From: JANQIO01 sp965601975
GTDB taxonomy: Bacteria > Pseudomonadota > Gammaproteobacteria > Pseudomonadales > Halieaceae
Assembly: GCA_965601975.1 (NCBI GenBank)
Contig: OZ271856.1
Location: 434,001 to 498,000 of the forward strand
Length of the DNA stretch: 64,000 bases
Direction of reading: 5' to 3'
The notes beneath the pieces were generated by a model that saw only the letters and a program-made list of their open reading frames with translations, was not told the DNA's origin and searched no databases. Both the position numbers and the translations under genes were made by a program. Below, in pieces: positions 53,952 through 63,923 of this stretch; positions within the stretch are counted from its first letter, which is position 1; every line of letters begins with the position of its first letter.

Positions 53952-54918
53952 AGAACGAGGTAGGGACGTTGTGGATATAAGCATTATCATCCGAACACTT
54001 AATGAAGCGCGCTATCTTGGTGAGCTACTGGAAGGAATACAGAATCAAGAAACAGATGGACTGACCGTTGAAACAGTCTTGATCGACTCTGGATCCACAG
54101 ATCAAACGCTAGACATAGCCAAGCGCTACGGTTGTGTAGTTCGTCAAATATCAAAACGCGATTTTTCATTTGGCAGGTCTTTGAACATGGGGTGCGAAAC
54201 TGCCACCGGAAATCTATTCGTGATCGTTAGTGGTCATTGCGTACCTGCCAGCTCCCGTTGGTTAATCGAACTTGTGTCACCTCTGCGCAGTGGCCAGGCT
54301 GATTATTCCTATGGCAGACAACTTGGCCGTGACACCACGAAGTACAGTGAAGAGCGTGTGTTCCAGCGATTCTTTCCCGAAGAAGGTGTTGTAAAGGATT
54401 CTTTCGATTTCTTCTGCAACAACGCGAATTCTGCGATTACGCGACGCTGCTGGGCCATGTACCGGTTTGATGAAGAACTAACGGGTTTGGAAGATCTAGA
54501 ACTTGCGAAACGGTATGTAAATGATGGTGGGAAAGTTGCTTATTGTGCAGATTCGCCTGTTTATCACATACACAATGAGTCATGGAAGCAGGTTAAGGTG
54601 CGGTACGAACGCGAGGCGATAGCTCTGCAGAAAATATGCCCGGAGATACAGTTTTCTCGCGTCGACATGCTCTCCTATGCGCTGCTGAGCATTATTCATG
54701 ACTTCAAAGCTGCTGCCAGAGAAAAGAAGTTTTTTGAACACGTGGTAAGTATCTGCGCGTTCAGGTTTTTTCAGTATTGGGGTACCTACGTCGGTAACAA
54801 TGACCACCGTATGATGTCCGCACGGCTAAAACAAAGGTATTTCTACCCAGACCATAGAGAGGTTCGACAGCTTAGTGAGAACGATAGTCGCACTGTTGCC
54901 AATGAAGGCGCACAGTGA
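53938..54918 (+). CDS. Glycosyltransferase family 2
   Basis: A 326-residue GT-A type transferase with ISIIIRTLNEARYLGEL at the N-terminus and VLIDSGSTDQTLDIA for nucleotide binding. The acidic site TGLEDLELAKR follows. The C-terminal 100 residues have aromatic, amphipathic character for membrane association. It lies between the SDR and the CMP-sugar synthetase, overlapping both, so it may use the activated sugar made there. The donor is not readable from sequence. Confidence 0.88.
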   Translation: MTRFEERGRDVVDISIIIRTLNEARYLGELLEGIQNQETDGLTVETVLIDSGSTDQTLDIAKRYGCVVRQISKRDFSFGRSLNMGCETATGNLFVIVSGHCVPASSRWLIELVSPLRSGQADYSYGRQLGRDTTKYSEERVFQRFFPEEGVVKDSFDFFCNNANSAITRRCWAMYRFDEELTGLEDLELAKRYVNDGGKVAYCADSPVYHIHNESWKQVKVRYEREAIALQKICPEIQFSRVDMLSYALLSIIHDFKAAAREKKFFEHVVSICAFRFFQYWGTYVGNNDHRMMSARLKQRYFYPDHREVRQLSENDSRTVANEGAQ

Positions 54919-55555
54919 ACGAATACCTGGTAAGAACTTCAAATTGCTATCTGGAAAACCGCTTTATTCATGGATCCTTGAGTCGTTACTAGACATTCCA
55001 GAAATCACAAAAATCATAATTAACACCGACGCACGAAGTGCACTTGAGAGTTCCGGGTTCCGAGAATCGGAGCGGGTAGAAATTCACGACCGACCGGAGG
55101 AACTATGTGGCGATTTTGTGAGCATGAATCGAATTATTGAATTTGATATTGAGCAGAATCCTTCAGATTTATACCTGATGACACACACTACCAACCCACT
55201 CCTTTCATCAAGCACTATAAGCAGCGCGATAGATGCTCTGGACAGTGATAAAGACAGCGATTCGCTTTTCACGGTGAGCGAATGGAGAACGAGGCTGTAT
55301 GATGCTCAAGGAAATCCAGTAAACCATAATCCCGATGAACTTCTTCGCACGCAGGATCTAGATCCGCTCTACGAAGAGAACTCATGCCTCTATTTGTTTA
55401 CAAAGCAGAGCTTTAGCGTGACTCGAGCGCGAATAGGTTCCGCTCCTATCTTGTTTCCCACTTCGAGAGTTGAATCAATTGATATCGACGAACCCAGTGA
55501 TTGGACGATTGCTGAGGCCCTGGTGACGCACGCAAATGGTAGCGCCGGCGGATGA
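54875..55555 (+). CDS. CMP-sugar synthetase (acylneuraminate cytidylyltransferase family)
   Basis: A 226-residue nucleotidyltransferase. The CTP loop LLPMKAHSERIPGKN with R-IPGKN is the family signature; SIDIDEPSDWTIAE supplies the acidic metal site. I chose GTG 54875 because the first beta strand (TIVALLPMKA) is needed. Known members activate 2-ketosugar acids such as sialic acid, Kdo or pseudaminic acid. No NeuB- or KdsA-type synthase lies nearby, so the sugar is unknown. It overlaps its neighbours by 44 and 4 bases. Confidence 0.88.
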   Translation: MRTIVALLPMKAHSERIPGKNFKLLSGKPLYSWILESLLDIPEITKIIINTDARSALESSGFRESERVEIHDRPEELCGDFVSMNRIIEFDIEQNPSDLYLMTHTTNPLLSSSTISSAIDALDSDKDSDSLFTVSEWRTRLYDAQGNPVNHNPDELLRTQDLDPLYEENSCLYLFTKQSFSVTRARIGSAPILFPTSRVESIDIDEPSDWTIAEALVTHANGSAGG

Positions 55556-56472
55556 GGATACTGGTTACTTGCCCACCAATGCTGGCGCTACAGGATGAGT
55601 TTGTCCCTGATCTTGAACGGCGTGGTCTCGAGGTGCACTGTCCTGAGGTGGTTCAGACGTTGACCGAAGAAGAGCTAATTCGCCTTCTGCCGAATTATGA
55701 GGGCTGGATCATCGGTGATGACCCAGCCAGCAGAGAGGTTGTCGCCGCTGGAAAGTCGGGGCGTTTGATGGCCGCCGTAAAATGGGGGGTTGGCACTGAC
55801 AACGTAGATTTCGATGCTTTCTCCGAATTCGAAATCCCGATCGTTAATACGCCTAACATGTTTGGACACGAAGTAGCAGACATTGCTATGGGCTATTTGG
55901 TTGGCCTGGCCAGACAAACGTTTCTGGTTGACCGCCGCGTTCGTGAAGGAATCTGGTTCAAGCCTCAGGGGATGTCCCTGGCGGGTCGAACCGTCGGTAT
56001 TGTCGGCCTGGGGGATATTGGTCAACAGCTTGTCAAGCGGGTCCATGCTTCGGGAATGGACGTAGTTGGCTACGATCCCGCAATCACCGACGATTATCAG
56101 GGAGTGAAGCTAGCGCAGTGGCCTTCATCAGTAGGTTTGTGCGACTTCATTGTGTTTTGCTGTGCTCTGAACTCGGCGACCAAGAATATGCTGAACCATG
56201 AGGTGTTGTCGCAATGCAGGCCGGGAGTCCGCATCGTGAATGTCGCTCGGGGTGGCCTGGTAGATCAAGAAGCGCTCATAGAAAACCTAAGGAAAGGACA
56301 CGTTCACTCCGCTGCGCTAGACGTTTTCGAATCAGAGCCCCTAAGTACCAATAACGAGTTGCTCACGTTTGAGAACTGTATTTTGGGATCGCACAACTCC
56401 TCGAACACGCTTGATGCGGCCCGGCGTACCACCAGTTTGGCTATTGAGAAGCTTGTAAGCGCTATCCTGTAA
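55552..56472 (+). CDS. D-2-hydroxyacid dehydrogenase
   Basis: A 306-residue NAD-dependent dehydrogenase of the phosphoglycerate dehydrogenase fold. The NAD site is VGIVGLGDIGQQLVKR; catalytic residues Arg (VNVARGGLV), Glu (VFESEPL) and His (GSHNSSN) are in place. It should interconvert a 2-hydroxy acid and a 2-keto acid. It lacks the regulatory domains of true SerA, so its place in the glycan operon suggests a sugar-acid substrate. Confidence 0.87.
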   Translation: MRILVTCPPMLALQDEFVPDLERRGLEVHCPEVVQTLTEEELIRLLPNYEGWIIGDDPASREVVAAGKSGRLMAAVKWGVGTDNVDFDAFSEFEIPIVNTPNMFGHEVADIAMGYLVGLARQTFLVDRRVREGIWFKPQGMSLAGRTVGIVGLGDIGQQLVKRVHASGMDVVGYDPAITDDYQGVKLAQWPSSVGLCDFIVFCCALNSATKNMLNHEVLSQCRPGVRIVNVARGGLVDQEALIENLRKGHVHSAALDVFESEPLSTNNELLTFENCILGSHNSSNTLDAARRTTSLAIEKLVSAIL

Positions 56473-56475
56473 ACC

Positions 56476-57906
56476 TTGCTAAGGCATTTAGGGCGAAACT
56501 ACTTGAAGTCCATTCCAGAAATGCTCAAGTCTGCATCGTTTGCAGGCATGCTGGAACTAGCCATCAAGTTTGGCGGTCTTCTTGTTCTTCTCCCGCTCGT
56601 CTTGAATGTTTTCGGTGCGGGAGACGTGGCAATCTGGCTACTCTTTAACGCGATTTTCTCGTTCACTCAGCTTCTCAATATTGGCTTGACGCCTACCGTC
56701 ACGCGTTTCGTTGCCTACAAGCAAAGCGATTCCATAAGCAGTAATGACAGTGTTGTTGCCAGCGAAGCTATTCTGAGCAGTTCTGCGACGTGCCTGGTAA
56801 GCTGCGTTGATCAAACGTTCAACAGAATAAGCTGGTCGGCGATCATCGTTTTGATCTCGCTGGGGACGCTAGTGGTTCTAGATCCTGTCGGTGCGTGTAG
56901 CGACCAGGCATCAGGGTGGCTGGCATGGCTAGTAATCGTAGTTTCTTCGTCGCTTCAATTGAGAAGCGGAAAGTACCGCGCATACCTTTGCGGCGTGAAC
57001 AAGGTTGCTCTTGTCGCCCAGGTTGGTGCTGCCCTCAGTTTGTTATCGCTGGTTTCGGGCGTGGTTTGTCTGCTACTCGGTGGACAGCTTTTTGCTTTGG
57101 TGCTCGTTAGCCAATTAGCAGTTGTTATTGGATATGCATGCTTTCGGCATTTGGCGCTGAGTACAAAGGAAAAGGTTCTTTGGCGACCGACCTCAAAAAT
57201 TGAGAAGAGGGTATTGGCCAATATTATGTCGGCTTCATGGCGAAGCATAACCGGAGTTATGTTTAGCCATGGTGTTCTGTTGCTAACCGGAATGATCGTC
57301 GCAAATGTCAGCGACGCAAGAGAATCAGCAGCATATCTTTTGGCGATTCGTCTGATTCAAGGAATTTCTTCCGTGAGCAGGGTTCCGTTCTATGTCAAGT
57401 TGCCGCACCTGGCGAAACTATTTATTCAGGCGGATACCGACACCATTATCGATGTCGCGAGGCAGAGGATGCTGATCGCAAATCTTTTGCTTGTATTGGG
57501 GTGTATCTCAGTTTACCTGTTCGGAGAAACCATTTTGACGGTAATTGGCGCAGACACTGGCTTTGTCAGTAACGGCGTTTGGGCCGTTTTCTCGATGGCA
57601 ACTATCTTCGAGCGAATTGGAGCTATGCACCTCCAGATGTACACGCTAAGCAATGACGTCGTTTGGCATATAGCCAACGGCCTGGCAGGTTCACTAACCT
57701 TGCTCCTTTTCCCGCCAATGCTCTATTCGATCGGAATACTTGGAATCGCAATTACACTATTGTGCTCGAACATGTTTTTCTATGCGCCCTATTGTTACAT
57801 AAAGAATCAACGACTATTTAAGTTCTCCTTTTGGGAGATGAACTTTTTGCCCAATGTGATTCCTGCTGCGCTAATGTGCGCAGTCTTTTTGGCTCTAGGT
57901 TTGTGA
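56476..57906 (+). CDS. Polysaccharide flippase (Wzx-like)
   Basis: A 476-residue polytopic protein with about 12 to 14 hydrophobic segments, starting ELAIKFGGLLVLLPLVLNVF and continuing GAGDVAIWLLFNAIFSFTQL. The layout fits the MATE/MVF-type exporters that flip lipid-linked oligosaccharides. The start is unclear (TTG 56476, TTG 56503 or ATG 56521), and no Shine-Dalgarno is evident. Confidence 0.8.
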   Translation: MLRHLGRNYLKSIPEMLKSASFAGMLELAIKFGGLLVLLPLVLNVFGAGDVAIWLLFNAIFSFTQLLNIGLTPTVTRFVAYKQSDSISSNDSVVASEAILSSSATCLVSCVDQTFNRISWSAIIVLISLGTLVVLDPVGACSDQASGWLAWLVIVVSSSLQLRSGKYRAYLCGVNKVALVAQVGAALSLLSLVSGVVCLLLGGQLFALVLVSQLAVVIGYACFRHLALSTKEKVLWRPTSKIEKRVLANIMSASWRSITGVMFSHGVLLLTGMIVANVSDARESAAYLLAIRLIQGISSVSRVPFYVKLPHLAKLFIQADTDTIIDVARQRMLIANLLLVLGCISVYLFGETILTVIGADTGFVSNGVWAVFSMATIFERIGAMHLQMYTLSNDVVWHIANGLAGSLTLLLFPPMLYSIGILGIAITLLCSNMFFYAPYCYIKNQRLFKFSFWEMNFLPNVIPAALMCAVFLALGL

Positions 57907-57986
57907 TGGCCGCACGAACCAGAATTCGATTTTTGTGTCGATTTTGAATTTCGAAACTGAAAAAACTAGGACGGTGTCTCTTTGGT

Positions 57987-58805
57987 ATGAATAAAGTACT
58001 AGTAGCGAAAATCCTTGGCTATCGGATGACGAGGATTCTGAAAACTTTACTCAACAAGGGTGGAGTTGACGAAAGCGGATTGATATACGAAACGATTGCC
58101 TCCGATGGCCAATCCGGGTTGATGTTGGATGTGGGCGCGCACAAAGGGAGCTCATTGCTTTTCTTTGCTGGTTCTGGCTGGAGCGTACATGCTTTTGAGC
58201 CCGATCCGAAGAACAGGACGGAGTTGGAGAAATTCTCGCAAAAGATGACCAATGTCGAAGTAACATCTCTCGCTGTGTCTGACGAAAGCGATCAGGTTCG
58301 TGAGTTCTTTTCGAGCGATGTTTCAAGCGGAATAAGTTCCCTGACACCATTCCATAGCAGTCATGAATCAATAGGTAAGGTTACAACGATAACGCTTCGT
58401 GACTATATGGCGAACAATGAATTGCTAGATGTCGGCTTTCTGAAGATCGACACCGAGGGGCATGACTTGTTTGTTTTGAAGGGTTATCCCTGGGAGAAAT
58501 CAAAGCCTAAGGTGATCCTCTGTGAGTTTGAGGATAGAAAAACTGAGCCTTTAGGTTATAAGTTCGAAGATTTGGCGAACTACCTTCTAGAGAAAGGCTA
58601 CCACGTGATCGTGTCTGAGTGGCACCCTGTAGTCGAGTACGGAACACAGCATGAGCACAATCGCTTTGTGAGCTACCCGTGCCACTTGGAGCATCCTTCT
58701 GCTTGGGGAAACCTGATTGCTATTGCCGGGCAATCAGACCTGGCAAAGGCGATATCCGTTATCAGTAAGCGCTTCCCCAGAAGCAGTGCCGGGTTGAAGT
58801 CTTGA
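57987..58805 (+). CDS. FkbM family methyltransferase
   Basis: A 272-residue SAM methyltransferase. SAM-binding motif is MLDVGAHKGSSLLFFAG, followed by VHAFEPDPKNR. FLKIDTEGHDLFVLKG is a FkbM hallmark. It probably methylates a sugar hydroxyl on the glycan. It has its own spacing of 80 bases after the flippase. Confidence 0.9.
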   Translation: MNKVLVAKILGYRMTRILKTLLNKGGVDESGLIYETIASDGQSGLMLDVGAHKGSSLLFFAGSGWSVHAFEPDPKNRTELEKFSQKMTNVEVTSLAVSDESDQVREFFSSDVSSGISSLTPFHSSHESIGKVTTITLRDYMANNELLDVGFLKIDTEGHDLFVLKGYPWEKSKPKVILCEFEDRKTEPLGYKFEDLANYLLEKGYHVIVSEWHPVVEYGTQHEHNRFVSYPCHLEHPSAWGNLIAIAGQSDLAKAISVISKRFPRSSAGLKS

Positions 58806-59021
58806 TCGTCTCTGACGATGTCGGATCCGCACTTATAGATGGTCTGTATTTTGCCGTGATCGTTTATGGAACGCTTTTCGGAGGTCTTTCCAGAAAAAAG
58901 TCGGAAGGAAGTAAGGGATAGGGAATTTTTGGCTTTTTGATCCGGGCGTTAATTGGTTGAGTGAGTGCGTCAACTCACAACAGAGCATTTCGCAACACTA
59001 CTGTAGGCCTAATAGGAGTAT

Positions 59022-60107
59022 TTGAAGATCAGTATTTCTAGCTATTACAAGAAAGGACGTGATGCATTTATTGAGCATGGCGTACAAGTGTTTTTGGGTC
59101 GATTATTCATGTTCTTGCTAGCGAAGTGCAGGATGATCGTATCTTCGAACCAGCTCGATTCTCAGAAGTGGGAAAGTCTTCGTGGGGCCCAGGTTGGCAA
59201 AACACTTTATATCCTTGGTAACGGTCCGAGCCTGAATCTCACGCCCCTATACTTGTTGAAGGATGAACATACCTTCTGTTGCAACAGCTTCCATCTTATG
59301 TACGAGCGCTTATCCTGGAGGCCAAACTATTACATTGTCACAGACAACCTGGTTGTTCAGGATCTGGCAGATGAGTTCCCGGCAATTTTGTCAGAAGTCG
59401 GTAAGGCTTTCTTTCCTTACATACACCCCTCTAATACAAGCTTCTACAAGTACCTGCCGTCCTCTGACGTAATTTACTGGTTGGATGCAACGCACGCTGG
59501 TTTTTCCAGATCACTCCCGAAGTGCGGGATCAATAACACAGTTCTTAATGCCGCCATTCAAGTCGGCGCACACATGGGATACAAGAAGATCTGCATGTTG
59601 GGGGTTGATTTAACGTACGACGACCAGCCAGTCAGAAAGGTGAACCGGAGAGATTGGACGTCCACGGCCGATGATCCTAACCACTTTGACGACAGGTATT
59701 TTGGTGCAGGGAAGCGATTCCACGATCCCCAACCACTAAAGATGCTCAAGCAATTCGAAGAGGCGAAGCGGTTCTTTGGCGCCGATATTGACCTCGTGAA
59801 TTGCGGGGTCGGCGGAAGGTTGGATGTGTACCGGCGGCAGGATCTGGCGGAAACGCTCGGCTTGGATGATGAGAGCTTCCTTGATGCCTTCCTTCATGAA
59901 ATCGGAATCGATGTCCATCGAGACGTAATATCTGAGTTCGCAACTAACGACGCTGAAGATTTGGAGCTATGTGACGGCGCTCTTCTCCGAAAGATTCACG
60001 ATGCGGGCAAGATCAAGGAGTATTTGAAGGACTACGAAGTAAAAGGCCCATATAGGGACATATTTCTCCTTAGCCGAAGAAAACTAAGCGGTCAGGCATT
60101 AGCATGA
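59022..60107 (+). CDS. DUF115/MptE-like protein, copy 1
   Basis: A 361-residue protein, TTG start with AGGAG 5 bases upstream. The core has TLYILGNGPSLNLTPLYLL and ICMLGVDLTYDDQP, resembling the DUF115 (6-hydroxymethylpterin diphosphokinase MptE-like) fold. Related proteins in bacterial glycan clusters act in glycan or flagellin modification, but the reaction is unknown. The C-terminal 90 residues are charged and unique. Confidence 0.75.
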   Translation: MKISISSYYKKGRDAFIEHGVQVFLGRLFMFLLAKCRMIVSSNQLDSQKWESLRGAQVGKTLYILGNGPSLNLTPLYLLKDEHTFCCNSFHLMYERLSWRPNYYIVTDNLVVQDLADEFPAILSEVGKAFFPYIHPSNTSFYKYLPSSDVIYWLDATHAGFSRSLPKCGINNTVLNAAIQVGAHMGYKKICMLGVDLTYDDQPVRKVNRRDWTSTADDPNHFDDRYFGAGKRFHDPQPLKMLKQFEEAKRFFGADIDLVNCGVGGRLDVYRRQDLAETLGLDDESFLDAFLHEIGIDVHRDVISEFATNDAEDLELCDGALLRKIHDAGKIKEYLKDYEVKGPYRDIFLLSRRKLSGQALA

Positions 60108-60195
60108 TTTATCATTTGCAGAAAAGTCTTGGAAACGGAACAGATGAGTTGTGTGATAAGCAATTACCTGAACGGTGCAGAATGAGGCATCGAAA

Positions 60196-60984
60196 TTGAG
60201 CAAATCGACCAAGAATCAAACCTTGAACCCGTACCGGTTTGCGGCCTACCAGTTTTTGAACCGCTTAAGATGGGATGTTCGTCCGAGGGCGATAGTAGAC
60301 CGGAAGAAGTTTGCGAGACTTGGGAACAGGTATTTGAATGGCAAGGCGGTAATTCTATGTAACGGCCCTTCACTGAACTCGGTGGATTTTGGTCTCTTGG
60401 AGGGTTGTTATGTTATAGGCCTAAACAAGATAAATCTTCTGTTTGACAGAACAGAGTTCAGACCGGATTGCATTGTGGCCTCAAACATGCACGTAATCGA
60501 TCAGAATCAGGATTTCTACAACACGACAGATATAGAGCTATATTTAGATTGTAAGGCGTATACGCGGAAGATTGTTGCGGCTCGACCCAACGTTACCTAC
60601 TTTCATAGTGCACTTATCCCAGGCTTTGCCAGGGACTGTAGCTTCAGTATTAACCCTTCCCATACAGTAACAAATACAGCACTACAGATTGCCTATCATA
60701 TGGGCTTTACAAGTTTGGCAATTGTTGGGGCTGATCATAATTTTGCTGTCAGCGGTGAGCCAAATACTTACGTCCGAGGCATTAAGAAAGACTATTCTCA
60801 CTTTGATACTTCCTATTTCGCTGATGTTGAATGGCAGTTACCGGATTTAGCGGAGAGTGAAGTGGGATATCTGCGCGCAAAGCACGCGTTCGAAAGGGAC
60901 GGTCGGCAGATATATAATGCTACGGACGGGGGAAAGCTGGAGATCTTTGAGCGACTGGATCTCGCAGCGTTTATAGGTCTTTAG
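60196..60984 (+). CDS. DUF115/MptE-like protein, copy 2
   Basis: A 262-residue homologue of its neighbour: AVILCNGPSLNSVDFGLLEG and LAIVGADHNFAVSGEP align with the LGNGPSLN and MLGVDLTYDDQP parts. I chose TTG 60196 with GAGG upstream; GTG 60175 is possible. It lacks the charged C-terminal extension of copy 1. Confidence 0.72.
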   Translation: MSKSTKNQTLNPYRFAAYQFLNRLRWDVRPRAIVDRKKFARLGNRYLNGKAVILCNGPSLNSVDFGLLEGCYVIGLNKINLLFDRTEFRPDCIVASNMHVIDQNQDFYNTTDIELYLDCKAYTRKIVAARPNVTYFHSALIPGFARDCSFSINPSHTVTNTALQIAYHMGFTSLAIVGADHNFAVSGEPNTYVRGIKKDYSHFDTSYFADVEWQLPDLAESEVGYLRAKHAFERDGRQIYNATDGGKLEIFERLDLAAFIGL

Positions 60985-61011
60985 GTAACAGTTCTACGCG
61001 GATGGAAGCTT

Positions 61012-62307
61012 ATGCTGTCATGGCTTAGATACGTATCCATTCCCTCGACTTACATCCTGATTCTACTGTATTCCATTTCGGATGGGGCATTCGCAAAACT
61101 CTCGATTGCCGGAGTTTTTGCTGGAACTCTTCTTTTACTTTCTTTGCAGGTTCTAACGGATAGAGAGTTTATAGGGAAATGTAAACATAACCTGCCAAAC
61201 TTCCAGTATTTGTGGGCCTTTCTACTGCTGTGTACCCTCTTCGTAGTCTCAGTCTTTCGGCAAGTCGTAATTGAGGATCCGCTTCCCACCTTATTTAGAC
61301 TTTTGTTATTGCTCTATACGCTGGCCGTAAGTATCTACTACCTTGGAACCAGTGGTTCCGATAGGCGGTACATTAACTTCATTGTCTCAGTGTCTTGGAT
61401 GCTGTTTCTTCCGGTAATTTTGAATGTCTTTCTTTATGCAATTGGTGTCACTGGCGATTCGCTAGTGAGACAACCGGCACTTATGCTTGAGACCGTGGGT
61501 ATTCACATCGATCGGGTTAGGTTTTTCTTGTCCTATGGAATCAATAGCTATGCGCCAATAGCCTCCTTGTCGTTCTTGGCCTCCTATTTCCTCCTGGTGG
61601 ATAGCCAGGGTGTCGTCAGGAAGTTGGTCTATTCTGCTATTTGCCTGATCTCGGTTGCTAGCATCTTGATGGTGGATTCTCGTGGCTCGTTTTTCATATG
61701 CATTTTCTTGGTACTTGCATTTTCACTCTTGAGGGTTTCGAGAGTTGCTATAGCTGGATCCATTCTATTCGCTCCACTGGTTTTCGCCTTCTTGCTCAGT
61801 TTGGACCTCAGTGTGATGAGTATGTTTTCAAGAGGACAGGCGGACGCCGGTTCGCTTAGTGGACGACTGCTTTTTTGGCTGGTGGTGCTGGATTACGTTG
61901 GTTCGTTTGACCCTACACACCTGTTTGGGAACAGGCTCTTCTTTCAACCATATAGCTTCGGCGCGTTCTCTGTAGACAATGATTTTGGCATGAGCCATGT
62001 CTACTTTACGTTGCACAACTCAGTGCTCCAAATGTTAATGCAGATAGGGTACCTGGGCTTGATCGTCTTCTATGTACTGTTAACTCAGCTCGCAAGGATA
62101 ACCTCAGGAACTACACCTCGACTTATTGACGGAAATGGCAGGATGTTGGCTTTGGCAATGGTTCTATACATTCTGCTGATTGGAAATATTGAGACAGTCT
62201 TTACTCCGTCAGTGTTTATTTTCCCTGCCGTTGTTTTTGTATTCATGTCAGCCGCGCATAGGTCCATGGCGCTCACGTCAAAGAATCTTTCGGACATCAG
62301 GCAGTAA
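61012..62307 (+). CDS. O-antigen polymerase/ligase-like membrane protein
   Basis: A 431-residue protein with about ten membrane helices. A mid-protein MVDSRGSFFICIFLVLAF segment resembles the conserved DSRGS of O-antigen ligase/polymerase (Wzy/WaaL) proteins. A large periplasmic loop (about 270-330) follows, with HLFGNRLFFQPYSFGAF. It likely polymerises or ligates the glycan built by this cluster. Confidence 0.8.
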   Translation: MLSWLRYVSIPSTYILILLYSISDGAFAKLSIAGVFAGTLLLLSLQVLTDREFIGKCKHNLPNFQYLWAFLLLCTLFVVSVFRQVVIEDPLPTLFRLLLLLYTLAVSIYYLGTSGSDRRYINFIVSVSWMLFLPVILNVFLYAIGVTGDSLVRQPALMLETVGIHIDRVRFFLSYGINSYAPIASLSFLASYFLLVDSQGVVRKLVYSAICLISVASILMVDSRGSFFICIFLVLAFSLLRVSRVAIAGSILFAPLVFAFLLSLDLSVMSMFSRGQADAGSLSGRLLFWLVVLDYVGSFDPTHLFGNRLFFQPYSFGAFSVDNDFGMSHVYFTLHNSVLQMLMQIGYLGLIVFYVLLTQLARITSGTTPRLIDGNGRMLALAMVLYILLIGNIETVFTPSVFIFPAVVFVFMSAAHRSMALTSKNLSDIRQ

Positions 62308-62522
62308 ATGATGGTGAAGTCAGCTTCCTTCGCCATGGCGTTGATTCGGAAGTCCGGCGTATTCAGGCCAAGGGAGGCCACGGAGAACAATTGATGCAAT
62401 GTAGTCCCAATTTGTCGCTCAGTGTTGATGCATTACATTTTAGCCAACACATAGCGGCAGTCCGTGAGTCAGGTGCCTCCCTGGAAGCAACACAAGCCGA
62501 GACTCAATAAGGGCAAACCAAT

Positions 62523-63428
62523 ATGAAATCTGAGCCTTTTTTTTCGATTGTTACGCCCATCAATAAGGTGCCCCCAACATTCCACGTCGTCGTTGAGGCG
62601 CTGAGGAAAAGCTCTTTCAAAGACTTCGAATGGAAACTTGTGTTGAACGGTTCTGGAGTCCGAGAACTAGAGGCGGAGATCGTCAATTATGATGTTCCTC
62701 GCGCGGTTTTTCTTCGATCCGAAAAAATAGGAGTCTCAGCAGCTAGAAATGCTGGAATACTCAGTTCACGGGGGAAATACATCCTCTTCCTAGACGCCGA
62801 CGACGTACTGGACATCTGCTTCATGGAGTATATGTATGCGCTACTTTCATCAGTGGATGGCGCTTACGATTGTGTCGCGACGTCAGGTTTTAAGTATCAG
62901 TTCCACGAAGGCGTTCCGTCTGTAATCGCGAAGATGAATCTAGTTTTGGAAAGTGGGAAGGCTTCTGATGAATTGGTCTGCCTGAACCAGATAGGATCGC
63001 CAACAGGATTTGTAGTAAAGAATGATGATCCGATCTTGTTTGACGAACAGATCAGGTTTTTCGAGGACTATACGTACTTCGTTAAGAACCTGGCAGCGGG
63101 ACGTTTGATTTATACATGTGACAAGTGCCGGTATTTCTATTACGTACAAGATGATATTTCTGAGAGATTGAGGAAATACGATATCGAGTTGATTGAGGAT
63201 TCTTATTCGGAGATTTTAAAGCTACTACAATCACTCGGCCTTCAAGCACGCTGTAAGAAGGCAATGCAGCTTCAACTCGGCCGACTCATGAGCCGTTATC
63301 GCGGGAATTACCTCAAGTTCTATGCATACACTCTGTCTATGATGATTAGATATCCAAGATATGCGCATCACCTCATTCGAAAGAACATTTCTAGGAACGT
63401 TGGGACTTCCTTAAGCGTTCCATGCTAG
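62523..63428 (+). CDS. Glycosyltransferase family 2, second
   Basis: A 301-residue GT-A protein: FSIVTPINKVPPTFHVVVEA, VSAARNAGILSSRGKYILFL and the metal-binding DADD. It ends with a basic, aromatic C-terminal segment (about residues 255-290). It closes the glycan cluster. Its acceptor and donor are unknown. Confidence 0.85.
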   Translation: MKSEPFFSIVTPINKVPPTFHVVVEALRKSSFKDFEWKLVLNGSGVRELEAEIVNYDVPRAVFLRSEKIGVSAARNAGILSSRGKYILFLDADDVLDICFMEYMYALLSSVDGAYDCVATSGFKYQFHEGVPSVIAKMNLVLESGKASDELVCLNQIGSPTGFVVKNDDPILFDEQIRFFEDYTYFVKNLAAGRLIYTCDKCRYFYYVQDDISERLRKYDIELIEDSYSEILKLLQSLGLQARCKKAMQLQLGRLMSRYRGNYLKFYAYTLSMMIRYPRYAHHLIRKNISRNVGTSLSVPC

Positions 63429-63550
63429 CTGTAGAGAGCGACTAGATATTGAGGATGGGCGAGGGGATTTGAGGCTAGAGAGCGAGATTGGAGTTATTGA
63501 GGCTATTTCTGTAATTCTTGGAACGGCTGCGTGGTTTGAACGGGACTGAG

Positions 63551-63826
63551 GCATCAGCAATGAGTGTGCCCGATCCACTCACCAGAATAGCTACCGTCGG
63601 ATATGAGTAGGACGCTGAGCGCTCCGAAACGTGTAGGGGAGTCATGAAATGCCAAATCTTGTTCAGGCAAAAGAGTCATTTCGTAATCCTTAGAATACGT
63701 GCCAGTAGGCCACTTGAGCCGCTTCCTGTTGAGAATTGTCCGTCTGAAGAATAGTTGCACTGCGCGTGCGCCGAGAATGCCCTTTGAGCAAGCTTCAAAG
63801 TTAGTGAAGAATACCTTTCCCCAGCC
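63551..63826 (-). pseudogene. Possible gene fragment
   Basis: A minus-strand frame opened by a TGA and closed by a TGA, containing KVFFTNFEACSKGILGA and later RLKWPTGTYSKDYEMTLLPE and DLAFHDSPTRFGALSV. It has protein-like composition but only a weak GTG start and no ribosome site. I do not recognise it. It may be a broken remnant. Confidence 0.25.
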
Positions 63827-63923
63827 CCAACATACTCATATTGCCCTACGTAAGGTTTTGCTCATCGCTGGAGAAAACTCCAAGGCTCAGCAGCCCAACA
63901 TTCACTGAGATTTCATCGCCATA

